A stretch of DNA of 64,000 bases from Staphylococcus durrellii (GTDB lineage: Bacteria; Bacillota; Bacilli; Staphylococcales; Staphylococcaceae). Numbering within the stretch: position 1 is the first letter of the stretch; each line of letters starts with the position of its first letter. The position numbers and the translations under genes were made by a program. The stretch covers positions 1-64,000 of the forward strand of contig NZ_JADIIO010000002.1 in assembly GCF_015594545.1 (NCBI RefSeq). The letters are read 5' to 3'. Of this stretch, positions 16,089 through 25,311 are shown piece after piece. The notes beneath the pieces are model-generated. The model was given only the letters and a program-made list of their open reading frames with translations. It was not told where the DNA came from and did not search any database.

Positions 16089-17486
16089 TTAAATTTGGTT
16101 AACATATTCGCGTAATTTATTCAGTGCATACTTGATATTTTCATTACTTTCATAAGAAAAAGAAAGCCTAATTGTATTTTGAGTACTGCCATAAATGTAT
16201 CCTGGATTAATAAGAATATGTTCTTTGTCAGCTAACTCTACAAAGAGTTTTTTAATATTAATACCGTCTTTAAAAGTAATCCACACAAAAAATCCACCTT
16301 CTGGTACATTCCACGTAGCAATTGAAGAAAAATCACTATTTAAAATGTTTAACATAAAGTCTCTTTTATTTTGTAATTCATAACGTACATTTTGAGTATG
16401 TTCATCATAAGCACCACTTTTCAACATTTCATAGACGACCATTTGGGATAATATACTAGATCCATAATCTATTTGCATCCTAATATCTCCAAGTTGTTCT
16501 ACCACTTTTTCAGATGCAGCAATCCAACCAATGCGCATAGCTGGCGCGATAGTTTTTGAAAAGCTACTAATATAAATAACATTTCCATTTTTATCTAATG
16601 ATTTAATCGAGGCATTAGGCTCATTTTCAAACCATATATCTCTATAAATATCATCTTCTATTATAGGTATATTATATAGATTACTATAATTCAAAATCTG
16701 TTCTCGTACCTTTTTAGAAAGTATATCTCCTGTAGGATTATTAAACGTTGATTCGATATATAAAGCTTTATTATAAGCATTTGAATAACTATTTAATATC
16801 GATTTAGATTGTTTGAGATAGTTATAGTTAATGTTGATACTGCGCATATTTAATATATCGAAAACATTTGTGGAGTCGACATAAGAAGGCGTATTACGAA
16901 ATATGATTGTATTTTGACTCAAAAACCCAATTGAAAGTAATTGTATAGCGTGAAGCGCACCTGAAGTAATCAATATATTTTCACTTGAAACGTTAATATT
17001 TTGTTTTTCTAACCTTTTGGCAATCAGTTCTCGTAATTTAATATAACCATGACCGTTATTGTATCCAAACGATAGATCACCTATATAGTTTGAGACACGA
17101 TTCATTGCCCTTTTTAACTCTTTATGCGGAAGTATTTCATCCCCTAATTCTCCCTTACTTATATGTATATATTCATTATGTGTTTCTAATTTATTAATAA
17201 GGTGTACAGTGTATTGACTACGCGTTCTTGATGACCATTCCATCATTTCATCCCATTTATTTATAATATAGGGTTTGTCCAAATAGTCATTAACATAAGT
17301 TCCACTTCCTTGGACAGTATATATAAATCCTTCAGATTCTAATAACTCAATGCTTTTGATGATTGTAACTCTATTTACATTAAATTGGTCTGATAATTTT
17401 CTTTGTGAAGGAATACGCATTCCATAAAACCAGTCTCCATTAATGATTTTCTCTCTTATATAAGAAGCAATATCTTTATATTTCAT
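16089..17486 (-). CDS. MocR-type GntR regulator with aminotransferase domain
   Basis: The 465-residue protein has an N-terminal GntR winged helix (1-65: IPSQRKLSDQFNVNRVTIIKSIELLESEGF) fused to a fold-type I aminotransferase domain. The PLP lysine is K311 in SSFSKTIAPAMRIGW, and the NNPTG motif lies at 249-253. MocR proteins use PLP or aminated ligands to control neighbouring genes. It is transcribed divergently from the EamA exporter 112 bp away, which is probably its target. AAGGAAGG precedes the ATG. Confidence 0.9.
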   Translation of the reverse strand: MKYKDIASYIREKIINGDWFYGMRIPSQRKLSDQFNVNRVTIIKSIELLESEGFIYTVQGSGTYVNDYLDKPYIINKWDEMMEWSSRTRSQYTVHLINKLETHNEYIHISKGELGDEILPHKELKRAMNRVSNYIGDLSFGYNNGHGYIKLRELIAKRLEKQNINVSSENILITSGALHAIQLLSIGFLSQNTIIFRNTPSYVDSTNVFDILNMRSININYNYLKQSKSILNSYSNAYNKALYIESTFNNPTGDILSKKVREQILNYSNLYNIPIIEDDIYRDIWFENEPNASIKSLDKNGNVIYISSFSKTIAPAMRIGWIAASEKVVEQLGDIRMQIDYGSSILSQMVVYEMLKSGAYDEHTQNVRYELQNKRDFMLNILNSDFSSIATWNVPEGGFFVWITFKDGINIKKLFVELADKEHILINPGYIYGSTQNTIRLSFSYESNENIKYALNKLREYVNQI

Positions 17487-17598
17487 AAATACCTTCCTTT
17501 AAAATTGGTTGGGTTATTTTTATTTGAATTGGTTGTACTTAGTGTAACGTTAATTTCGTATTCTGAACATATATCAAATTACAGGTAGGTGTTCAGAG
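17487..17598. promoter_or_regulatory. Shared control region of MocR regulator and exporter
   Basis: AATTGGTTG occurs twice in direct orientation (17503-17511 and 17527-17535), 24 bp apart. MocR dimers typically bind direct repeats roughly two helical turns apart. The exporter's AGGTAGGTG and ATG are at the right end. Confidence 0.5.
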
Positions 17599-18483
17599 AT
17601 GAAATATAATCAAACAAAGATAAAAGTGTGTTTTGCTTTTATACTTACAATATTTTTATGGGCTTCTGCATTTCCAATGATCAAAATAGCATTAAATGAT
17701 TTCAAAGCAGAGAATTTATCTGCTTTAAGATTAATGATTGCTTGTTTCATCCTTTTGATTATTGCAGTAATAAAAAAAGTCTCATTACCGGAACTTAAAG
17801 ACGTGCCTCTTATATTTATTTTAGGGTTTTGTGGATTCACTGTATATCATACTGCACTAAGTTTTGGAGAATATTATGTAAGTGCTGGAATTGCGAGTTT
17901 AATTGTATCAACAACACCGATATTTGCAGCACTTTTAGCTACATATTTCTTAAGAGAAAAATTCTCGAAAATAGCTTGGATTGGATCTATCATTGCATTT
18001 CTAGGCGTTGCTTTAATATCGTTAGGTAACGGAGAACAATTTCACGCGATGATAATCGGCGTAGTATTAGTGTTAGTAGCTTCGATTGGAGAAAGTATCT
18101 ATTTTGCATTTCAAGCTAACTATTTAAAAAAGTATGGTTTTATTCCATTTACTATATATACTATTATTGCTGGTGCATTATTTACTTTAATATTCTTACC
18201 GGGCGCATTTTCTGACCTTCAAAATGCGAGTGCTACTTCAATAGTATCAGTTATATATTTAGGTGCATTTCCAACTGTAATCCCATACATTGCTTTAGCA
18301 TATACAATACATAAGGTAGGTGTGTCTGATGCGACAATGTCTCTCTATTTAACACCAGCAGTTTCTCTCATTCTGGCATATTTATTGCTTGGAGAAGTTC
18401 CCAGTATAGTAGCCATTATAGGTGGTATTATTACTTTAATAGGCGTAACCATAACTTCTAATTATTCAAATGAAAGTATTTAA
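17599..18483 (+). CDS. EamA/DMT-superfamily transporter
   Basis: The 294-residue protein has ten hydrophobic segments arranged as two EamA repeats of five (residues about 10-140 and 150-290). The typical FLWASAFPMIKIAL opening and the LRLMIACFIL and GASPTIFAALLA-like (TTPIFAALLA) motifs are present. DMT exporters move amino acids or small metabolites outward. It is divergent from the MocR regulator, which suggests ligand-induced export. Confidence 0.88.
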   Translation: MKYNQTKIKVCFAFILTIFLWASAFPMIKIALNDFKAENLSALRLMIACFILLIIAVIKKVSLPELKDVPLIFILGFCGFTVYHTALSFGEYYVSAGIASLIVSTTPIFAALLATYFLREKFSKIAWIGSIIAFLGVALISLGNGEQFHAMIIGVVLVLVASIGESIYFAFQANYLKKYGFIPFTIYTIIAGALFTLIFLPGAFSDLQNASATSIVSVIYLGAFPTVIPYIALAYTIHKVGVSDATMSLYLTPAVSLILAYLLLGEVPSIVAIIGGIITLIGVTITSNYSNESI

Positions 18484-18543
18484 AAATGGAGAACATACGT
18501 TCTTTTTGTGGTATAATTATACTTGAAATGAGGATGATATAAG

Positions 18544-19392
18544 GTGAATGAAACAATTTTAACCAGTAAAATAAGGAAGCTAGAAAGTAATATTGAAAAT
18601 ATTGATAAAAAATTAAAAAAGGAAGAAGAAAGCGAAAGTAAGTTATATAAAGAACTAGCAAAAATACAAAAGAAATTATCTAACGCAAAAACTTCAACCT
18701 CATTTAAATCTTGTAAGAGGAAAGAAAATAGTATAACTAGTTCTCTTGAAAAGACTAAATATAATAAAAGTAATTTATTGAAAAGAAAATCTAGTGAATT
18801 AAAAACGTTAAGTAAACAAAGAGTAAAACTATCAAATTTAAGAAGAGAAGGAAGTAAGAAAGTAGAGCAAATGGCGAGTCAGTTATATAGCCAATCTACC
18901 ACTCTAAAAATTGAAGAGATAGAAGAGGATATTAAATATATTAATAAAGAGAAATTTGAAAGTAAAAATCATGATGTGTTTATTTCTCATTCCTCGAGTG
19001 ACAAAGAAAGTTTTGTTAATGATTTAATAGAGTCTTTGAGAAATAGAGGTATTGATGCTTGGTATGATGAAGATAACATTAACTGGGGTAATAGTATTAG
19101 GCAAAGTATCGATAAAGGAATTAGAAATTCCAGATTTTGTATAATTGTAATTTCTAAGAAATTTTTGAATAGTTATTGGACTAATTACGAACTTGATAGT
19201 ATATTCCAAAAAGATTCTACTGTGGTAGATTCCTCCATCATTTTACCTATATGGCATGATATAAATAAAGATGAAATACAGAAACATAGTTATAAATTAT
19301 CTGATATACAAGCTTTAAGTTCTGAAGTGGATACAGAAGAAATAACAGAAGCATTAGAAAACTTGTTAAATAATAAGGTGTTTTATGTATGA
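18544..19392 (+). CDS. Coiled-coil TIR-domain protein (TirS-like / candidate defence effector)
   Basis: The 282-residue protein has an N-terminal coiled coil (about 5-110, Lys/Glu-rich heptads) and a C-terminal TIR domain (142-275). DVFISHSSSDKESF (144-157) is strand A, GIDAWYDEDNINWG the BB region, and E216 in YWTNYELDSI matches the catalytic Glu of TIR NADases. The layout equals that of staphylococcal TirS. Bacterial TIR proteins deplete NAD in anti-phage defence or suppress host TLR signalling. The start is GTG at 18544, 9 bp after AGGA, with TATAAT at 18512-18517. No Thoeris ThsA-like partner is adjacent; the next three genes are small proteins of unknown function. Confidence 0.85.
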   Translation: MNETILTSKIRKLESNIENIDKKLKKEEESESKLYKELAKIQKKLSNAKTSTSFKSCKRKENSITSSLEKTKYNKSNLLKRKSSELKTLSKQRVKLSNLRREGSKKVEQMASQLYSQSTTLKIEEIEEDIKYINKEKFESKNHDVFISHSSSDKESFVNDLIESLRNRGIDAWYDEDNINWGNSIRQSIDKGIRNSRFCIIVISKKFLNSYWTNYELDSIFQKDSTVVDSSIILPIWHDINKDEIQKHSYKLSDIQALSSEVDTEEITEALENLLNNKVFYV

Positions 19393-19563
19393 TTAGAGTA
19401 AGCCTTAATCAGTCAGTAGGCAAAGTGGTTTTTTTAAGGTTTTAATTACATGATTAGGGTGTAACAAAAGTAAAAAATATCGTGGGCGTATTCCTAATGA
19501 AAAAAGTATTAGAAATTAATTTCCAATAACGAACAGTTATAGCTGAATAAGAGGTGGAATAAA

Positions 19564-19815
19564 ATGAGAACAGACAATCAAATAGTCAATGCAATGAATG
19601 TAGTTAAAGATATAGTGTTATTTGTTATATTTAGTATGGTTGTATGGGGTAACAAATCTAACATAGAAGAAATGGTCATTTCTAAAACTGATAATGAGTT
19701 TTTAGCACTTAGTTTTTCAATCAGTATATTTGTAGTAATATTATTCATCTTTTTTCTTATTAGAATAGTTTTACACAAATTGGTATTTAAAATTTTTGGT
19801 GATGAAGATAATTAA
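19564..19815 (+). CDS. Small two-helix membrane protein
   Basis: The 83-residue protein has helices at about 14-28 and 50-73 and a charged tail (FKIFGDEDN). No named family. AAGAGGTGG precedes the ATG. It is 20 bp upstream of the next gene and probably co-transcribed with it. Confidence 0.6.
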   Translation: MRTDNQIVNAMNVVKDIVLFVIFSMVVWGNKSNIEEMVISKTDNEFLALSFSISIFVVILFIFFLIRIVLHKLVFKIFGDEDN

Positions 19816-19834
19816 TAACATCTGGAGGAGAAAA

Positions 19835-20248
19835 ATGAATAATAAAGAAGCTCAAATTGGAAATGATAGAAAAAATTTATTACTTGATTCACTAACAGAA
19901 TTAACGAAAGTAGAGTTTAATAATCTATGTGAAAAGAGTTCTAAACCACGCAACAAGCTCTTATATAAAGCTTATAAAAGGACTAATTCATTAAAAAAAA
20001 TATGGAGATTATCAAAATTATATGAATTATCTATACCTCATGAAGAATATGCGTCAACTATAATACCTTTCATATTTAAAAGAGTTATGACAAATCCTAG
20101 TGTAGATTCATTTAGACAAGCGAAAGGTTATTTAGAAACATACAATATGGTAATTAATTTTAGTAGTAGTGAATTTTCTGCAACAGAAGTAAAGTCATGT
20201 TTTAATATATATACATTTGAGTATTTTAGAAAAAACTATTTAAAATAA
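19835..20248 (+). CDS. Hypothetical basic helical protein
   Basis: The 137-residue protein begins MNNKEAQIGNDRKNLLLDSL. It is Lys-rich and apparently all-alpha, with SLTELTKVEFNNLCEKS and SVDSFRQAKGYLETYNMVI. CTGGAGGAG precedes ATG 19835; an earlier in-frame start overlaps the upstream gene and has no ribosome-binding site. Function unknown. Confidence 0.6.
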   Translation: MNNKEAQIGNDRKNLLLDSLTELTKVEFNNLCEKSSKPRNKLLYKAYKRTNSLKKIWRLSKLYELSIPHEEYASTIIPFIFKRVMTNPSVDSFRQAKGYLETYNMVINFSSSEFSATEVKSCFNIYTFEYFRKNYLK

Positions 20249-20374
20249 TTTATTTGACTAAATAAGGAGTAAATATAATGAAAATAATAGTAATAATGGA
20301 AAAGTAATTTAGTAACATTACTAAAACCAATAACGAAGAAATTTGTACAAAATAACAATAGAGGGTGTATACCA

Positions 20375-20635
20375 ATGAAAAATATAAGGAATGAAATAAT
20401 AGTAGAACAAATTCATAAAATAAAACAGAATTTAATACCGTCTTTAGTTTTTGGAATAATAGCCATTCTTTTATGTTTAATTAGTGGTTCGTATATTATT
20501 AAATCAAAAACAGGATCAGATTCATTTATTGAATCATTTCACATACTAAGCACATCACTATTACCCATGTTGACTATTGGATTTATTGGTTTTATTACTT
20601 TTATTATCTGTTTGTTACTGGAAGATCCATTTTAA
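20375..20635 (+). CDS. Small two-helix membrane protein
   Basis: The 86-residue protein has helices at about 20-41 and 58-80 separated by a polar loop (KSKTGSDSFIESFH). GAGGGTG lies upstream of the ATG. No recognised family. It is the third small gene behind the TIR gene. Confidence 0.6.
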   Translation: MKNIRNEIIVEQIHKIKQNLIPSLVFGIIAILLCLISGSYIIKSKTGSDSFIESFHILSTSLLPMLTIGFIGFITFIICLLLEDPF

Positions 20636-20949
20636 ATGCAACAAAAAACCAAAGAATTTAAATAAATTGATAAAATATTAAAAACCATTAACGAACCTTT
20701 TTGTTACAAATTTTGCACGTCTGCAATTTAACAAGTAAAATTTTTGCCAAATACCTCTCAAACTTATAAAAAACAAGGAAATATTAACTTCAATATTTTT
20801 TTGTCTATGAAAACCAATACTTGTAACATAATCAATGTTACAATATTACTATGATTCACGAGAAAAGTTACAAAATCATTGTCTTTCATTTGCTTTGAGA
20901 AAAATTTTAAATAGTTTAATAAAAAAATTGATATTTAAGGAGAGGTAAT
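20636..20949. other. Intergenic region with repeated GTTACAA motifs
   Basis: No gene. TTGTAAC and GTTACAA form an inverted repeat at about 20820-20843, with further GTTACAA-type copies near 20701 and 20870. They may be operators for the following gene, or simple AT-rich recurrence. Confidence 0.4.
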
Positions 20950-21888
20950 ATGAGTAAAAGACTAGAGGAAGTAATTGAAACAGTTAGAGTAAACCAATGG
21001 TTTGAAAAGGAATATAAGGCTTTACAAGAAAATCATAAAAATAATAATGAGCCTTTTATAAATGAAGAAGCATATCAACTTGTTATAAATTTTATCGCAA
21101 ATGAAGTGTTATCTATTAATTACAGTCCAGAAGAACTTCATGGTAATTATTTTTCTGACGCAAATGAAGCACTTCTTAAGTGCTGTAATCTAATTAAAAA
21201 GCAATTAAATGAGGATTTTAACAGTATTGAAACACTGATTTGTGAAATTAATGATTTTTGGCTTATTGCTTCTAATAAAATAAATTTACAACTATTTAAA
21301 GAAACAGAAGGTATAATAAGTTCAGAAACAGCAACATCTGATTTCGTTCAAATATTAATAAATCATAATTCAGAAAAATCAAAAATATATTTTCATCGCA
21401 ACAATAGTTATTCTTTTTCGGAATTTGAAATTGATACTTCACATGCAACTAAAGTAAGAGAATTTAAAGTAAATATTGATAATGAACGTATGAAAGAGCG
21501 ATCAATTAATATGCAAAAGAAATATATGCAAGCTATTTTCTTCTATACTAAAGAAAATGAATATTATGAAAAAAATGAAGAACATCAATTTATTTGTGTA
21601 CTGTTGGATAGAATCTATCAATTTATATTACGCAATAATTTAAATATAGATGAAGAAACATTTGCATACATTTTAAATGTATTATTAGTTGAAATTGATG
21701 ATGAATATTCATCTATATACACAAGTGATGTTAAACAAATAAGTATTAATGACCAATTAAAGAACGAAATAAGTATATCAACATTTTTTCATGGTAAAGA
21801 ACTATCTAAAATTGGAGAGAATGAGATATTTATGATTGATTCTCTAGTTGGCGCTTGTCTTTGTTATTTTAATGATTACAAATCTTAA
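20950..21888 (+). CDS. Hypothetical acidic protein
   Basis: The 312-residue soluble protein is acidic and largely helical, with a central block (about 155-200: INHNSEKSKIYFHRNNSYSF) that may be beta. No membrane segment or signal. AAGGAGAGG lies before the ATG. The final residues (SLVGACLCYFNDYKS) are Cys-containing. I do not recognise the family. It sits between the TIR cluster and the resolvase. Confidence 0.65.
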   Translation: MSKRLEEVIETVRVNQWFEKEYKALQENHKNNNEPFINEEAYQLVINFIANEVLSINYSPEELHGNYFSDANEALLKCCNLIKKQLNEDFNSIETLICEINDFWLIASNKINLQLFKETEGIISSETATSDFVQILINHNSEKSKIYFHRNNSYSFSEFEIDTSHATKVREFKVNIDNERMKERSINMQKKYMQAIFFYTKENEYYEKNEEHQFICVLLDRIYQFILRNNLNIDEETFAYILNVLLVEIDDEYSSIYTSDVKQISINDQLKNEISISTFFHGKELSKIGENEIFMIDSLVGACLCYFNDYKS

Positions 21889-21955
21889 GGAGTGAAATAA
21901 AACGATATATTTTTAATAGTTTAGTAAATCAAGATTGATAAACGAGGTTATAGAT

Positions 21956-22504
21956 ATGGCTAAAATTGGTTATGCACGTGTATCAACACAAGATCAAAGT
22001 CTTGATGGACAGATTGATACACTTGAGGAATATGGTTGTGAACGTATCTTTAGCGAGAAAGCGAGTGGTCGTAAAACTAAAAGAACGGAACTTGATAAGT
22101 GTTTAGATTATTTACGTGAAGGAGATATCCTAGTTATCTATAAACTAGACCGTCTTGGACGTACAACGAAACAATTAATTGAATTATCACAATGGTTAGA
22201 TGAAAACAGCATTGATCTACATATTATAGATATGAACGTATCGACTAAAGATGCGATGGGCAAGATGTTCTTTACCATGATGAGTGCATTCGCTGAACTT
22301 GAAGCTAACTTATTAAGTGAACGTACGAAAAAAGGGTTGGAAGCTGCAAGAGCAAGAGGGAGAAAAGGTGGCCGTCCTTCATTGCCAGATTATAAAAGAC
22401 GAGAAATCAAGTTTTTATATGATGAACAAAAACTTACTGGTGCAGAAATCGCTGAAAAAACAGGTGTCAGTAGGACTACTGTATATCGCATTATAAAAGA
22501 ATAG
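21956..22504 (+). CDS. Serine recombinase (resolvase/invertase family)
   Basis: The 182-residue protein has an N-terminal resolvase domain with catalytic Ser in YARVSTQDQSLDGQ (S10), the YKLDRLGRTTKQL motif (arginines of the active site) and the long E-helix AFAELEANLLSERTKKGL. A Hin-type HTH closes it (LTGAEIAEKTGVSRTTVYRIIKE). Staphylococcal plasmids use such enzymes to resolve multimers. I chose ATG 21956 (MAKIGYARVS) as in the family rather than TTG 21935. The res site was not located with certainty. A ParA-type operator array follows the stop. Confidence 0.92.
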   Translation: MAKIGYARVSTQDQSLDGQIDTLEEYGCERIFSEKASGRKTKRTELDKCLDYLREGDILVIYKLDRLGRTTKQLIELSQWLDENSIDLHIIDMNVSTKDAMGKMFFTMMSAFAELEANLLSERTKKGLEAARARGRKGGRPSLPDYKRREIKFLYDEQKLTGAEIAEKTGVSRTTVYRIIKE

Positions 22505-22516
22505 TGCGAAAAGTAA

Positions 22517-22560
22517 ATACACATGTGTAATTTAGACAAATGTATTTTACACATGTGTAA
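22517..22560. repeat. Three 15-bp-spaced operator repeats (TTACACATGTGTAA type), distal site
   Basis: Sites begin at 22517 (ATACACATGTGTAA), 22532 (TTAGACAAATGTAT) and 22547 (TTACACATGTGTAA), exactly 15 bp apart. The last one abuts the AGGAGG of the next gene. The same motif and spacing occur around the par genes at 58980-59053, 60281-60324 and 60612-60655. Confidence 0.85.
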
Positions 22561-22573
22561 AGGAGGATTTGTT

Positions 22574-23197
22574 ATGAATAGAAGTGATAGAGAAAATTAC
22601 GAGGAAGAGAAAAGACAGGCTTATCTTGAAGAAGAAGAACGTAAAAGGTCATATTATAATGAGAGAGATTATAGACGAGAACAAGAATTATATGAGGAAA
22701 ACAGAAAAAATAAACGTAGTAAAAGAGGACTATCATTCCTTGTTGTAGTTTTATTAATAGTTGCAATGGTATTTGCTTTTAAATCTTGTAGTAATAATAA
22801 TAATACAGAGCAAGCAAATGTATCAGATAGTCCATCACAGCAGCAACAACAACAACAACCAAACAATGAACAGTATGTACAACAAAAAGACGATGATATT
22901 CAAAGCAAAATTGAAGATACAAAATCTAGTATAGAAAATTCAAATGAAGATACTCAATCAACTTTACAGAGTTTAAAAGATGAAGTGAATAGTTTAAAGC
23001 AAAATGCTAGTAATGAAAAAACAGAAAAAGTAGCAAATGATTACCAAGATACTGTAAATCAGCTAGATGAAGCAAATACAGCTAAGCAAAATGGTGATGA
23101 TAGTAAAGTAAAAGAGGAACTAAATAAAGTTAATAGTAAGCTAGATGATATTAAAAATGAAATTTCAGGTTGGTTTAGTAAAGATGAAGAAAACTAA
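22574..23197 (+). CDS. Single-span membrane protein with extracellular coiled coil
   Basis: The 207-residue protein has a charged cytoplasmic N-terminus (1-52, Glu/Arg/Tyr-rich), one transmembrane helix (53-70: LSFLVVVLLIVAMVFAFKSC), a polyglutamine linker (QQQQQQQ) and a coiled-coil exterior (about 105-195). The start is ATG 22574, 9 bp after AAGGAGG. The 15-bp operator array ends at the ribosome-binding site, so expression is probably controlled by the par-region RHH protein. Function unknown; surface exposure would suit entry exclusion or mating contacts. Confidence 0.65.
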   Translation: MNRSDRENYEEEKRQAYLEEEERKRSYYNERDYRREQELYEENRKNKRSKRGLSFLVVVLLIVAMVFAFKSCSNNNNTEQANVSDSPSQQQQQQQPNNEQYVQQKDDDIQSKIEDTKSSIENSNEDTQSTLQSLKDEVNSLKQNASNEKTEKVANDYQDTVNQLDEANTAKQNGDDSKVKEELNKVNSKLDDIKNEISGWFSKDEEN

Positions 23198-23230
23198 TAA
23201 TTTAATATAATATTTAAAAAGGACATTTAT

Positions 23231-24514
23231 ATGACTAATAACGAAGATAATAATACAAAAAATATAAAGAAGAAATACATAATCATTTCTTCTATTTTAA
23301 GTGTCTTACTTATAGTGGGATTGCTAGTCTATTTCATTTTAAGTCAAACAAATGCACAAGGACAGATTGAGGATTTTAAAAATGCAGCACATGATAAAGA
23401 CTATAAAAAGCTTACTGCTTATTTATCTAGTGGTGAACGTGATTTATCAAATATGGAAGCAAAGGCATTTGCAAAATATATAAATGAACCTGAAAATAAA
23501 AAGAAATTTGATAAAGAAATAAAAGTAATCGAAGATAATATAAAAGATAATAATAATTATGATTTGAAGTTAGGATCAATAACAGATAATAATAATCGAA
23601 GTATAATAGATGTTAAAAAAAATGGGAAGAAATTTTTATTTATAGATAAAGTTCTTTTTAAGCCAAAGTATACTAATGTTTATGTGAAAGAAAACAATAA
23701 TACTGGGATATATGATTATAAAAATGATAAAAAGCGTCATGTTGCATCAGATAGAAATGGTTTTTCGAGTATTGGAGAATTTTTCACTGGTAAATATAGT
23801 ATGGATACTAAAAAGAAAATTGAAGATACAGAATTAACAGGTGCAAGTAATGGAAAACTAGAGTTTAATACAGAGGTAACTAACAAAAATAATAATGTAG
23901 TTGCCATGCAAGATTTCAATCAGTCTAGTTTCAAAATCAACTTGAAAAATAGTGATGATTTAGATGATAGGACTATAAAAATTATGATTAATGATAAAGA
24001 ACAAGATTACGAGAAAAATAAAATTTATGGTAATTACTATAATGCCAATGAGTTGAATGTATATGCAATAGGGGAAATAGACGGAGAAAATTTTAAAAGT
24101 AATGATGTAGAAGTGAAAAGAAATAAATATCAAAGTCCACAAGAATTAAATTTAAGATTTAATCAAGATAAGATAAATAAGTATAAATTGGAAAATAAAA
24201 AAATAGAATCTAAAGCAAAAGATTTTATGAAAGAATATACTAAAGGATTAAATATGGCATATAAAAAATCTAATTATAAATACATTAGTGAACATATAAA
24301 AGAAGATACTAAAGTATCAAAACATATGAAAAAAATGGTTACCTCAAATGCAAAAAATAAATACAGTAATTTAGAATTTCAAAGTGTTAAGAAAAATAAT
24401 GAAAATGTTCAAGTTATCTTAACAAAAGAAGTTAGTAAGGAAAAAGTAACTTCTAAATATTTGTTAGAGGTTACTGATAGTAAATTCAAGATAACAAATT
24501 ATAAGGATATATAA
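23231..24514 (+). CDS. TcaA-like membrane-anchored protein
   Basis: The 427-residue protein has an N-terminal transmembrane anchor (17-39) and a long extracellular part. QIEDFKNAAHDKDYKKLTAYLSS and a C-terminal NTF2-like domain (about 320-425: SKAKDFMKEYTKGLNMAYKKSNYKYISEHI) resemble the staphylococcal TcaA/YvbJ family, linked to glycopeptide susceptibility and wall processes. The usual N-terminal zinc ribbon is missing. It follows the coiled-coil membrane gene by 33 bp and probably shares its transcript and the operator array upstream. Identification is by architecture, so moderate. Confidence 0.5.
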   Translation: MTNNEDNNTKNIKKKYIIISSILSVLLIVGLLVYFILSQTNAQGQIEDFKNAAHDKDYKKLTAYLSSGERDLSNMEAKAFAKYINEPENKKKFDKEIKVIEDNIKDNNNYDLKLGSITDNNNRSIIDVKKNGKKFLFIDKVLFKPKYTNVYVKENNNTGIYDYKNDKKRHVASDRNGFSSIGEFFTGKYSMDTKKKIEDTELTGASNGKLEFNTEVTNKNNNVVAMQDFNQSSFKINLKNSDDLDDRTIKIMINDKEQDYEKNKIYGNYYNANELNVYAIGEIDGENFKSNDVEVKRNKYQSPQELNLRFNQDKINKYKLENKKIESKAKDFMKEYTKGLNMAYKKSNYKYISEHIKEDTKVSKHMKKMVTSNAKNKYSNLEFQSVKKNNENVQVILTKEVSKEKVTSKYLLEVTDSKFKITNYKDI

Positions 24515-24537
24515 AAAAGGGGGAAACCCCTTTTTTT
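24513..24537. terminator. Bidirectional terminator between convergent genes
   Basis: A6-GGGG / CCCC-T7 hairpin with a short loop, between the TcaA-like gene and the minus-strand gene that ends at 24536. Confidence 0.85.
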
Positions 24538-25291
24538 ATTGGAACATACCACTAAGTCTATTTATAACAAATGCAACAATACTTATTGATAAATCTACAT
24601 TAGGAGTATTATTTGGTTTTTCATATAAACTATCTTCAATAACACTTCTTAACGAAGCTGATCCATGTATATTAGATGAAAAGTTCTTATAACATATATG
24701 ATAATATACAGGAAAGCCTAAATGGTAGCATAAATCTTTAAAATTATATAATTCGATTGGTACGTTATTCCCCTTATCATCTGTTTCATATTCATCAGTT
24801 TGTGAATACCATTTAAAATTTTTATTATTAATATTAGTGAAACCATTTCTGAATTTATCTTTTTTCATCGTTAAATTATTCATATTAAATGCTTGCGAAA
24901 ATTCATTGTCGTTTTGATTAATACCTATATAATTTCTTATATCTGAATATGAAGTTTCTTTAGTATCATTATGATAAACGAATTCATGATATTTTTGAAT
25001 TTCATATTCCGTATAGTCTAAATATTTTTTTGCTCTATCATTAGCATAGTTTTTACTTTTGTTTAAAAACATTATATATATATATCGTTCAAATAAAATT
25101 CTAGCTAAAGCAGGTAAAGTAGTATTATGTTGATTATTAATTAAAAGTTCAATAGATTCATATAATTCACTAACTTCTAATAATAAATTGTAATTGGCTA
25201 AATCAATATCTTTTAAACTAGTCTGTTCTGACATTACGTCTGCAACAATATTTATTCTTTCTTTGAATTCTGATGCAGTCACAATAAACAT
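24536..25291 (-). CDS. DUF5677-like protein
   Basis: This 251-residue helical protein has the two conserved features of DUF5677: ARILFERYIYIMFL (about 62-75) and YKNFSSNIHGSASL (about 203-216), that is R..FE and S..HG. It has no membrane segment. The family occurs scattered in bacteria and in some defence islands; its reaction is unknown. The YolD-like gene lies 20 bp upstream on the same strand, suggesting an operon. Confidence 0.55.
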   Translation of the reverse strand: MFIVTASEFKERINIVADVMSEQTSLKDIDLANYNLLLEVSELYESIELLINNQHNTTLPALARILFERYIYIMFLNKSKNYANDRAKKYLDYTEYEIQKYHEFVYHNDTKETSYSDIRNYIGINQNDNEFSQAFNMNNLTMKKDKFRNGFTNINNKNFKWYSQTDEYETDDKGNNVPIELYNFKDLCYHLGFPVYYHICYKNFSSNIHGSASLRSVIEDSLYEKPNNTPNVDLSISIVAFVINRLSGMFQ

Positions 25292-25311
25292 TATAAATTT
25301 CCACCTCTATT

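Noticed and set aside
20279..20308. A nine-codon frame behind AAGGAG
   Set aside because: Too short and featureless to call, although the ribosome-binding site is good. It might be a leader peptide.
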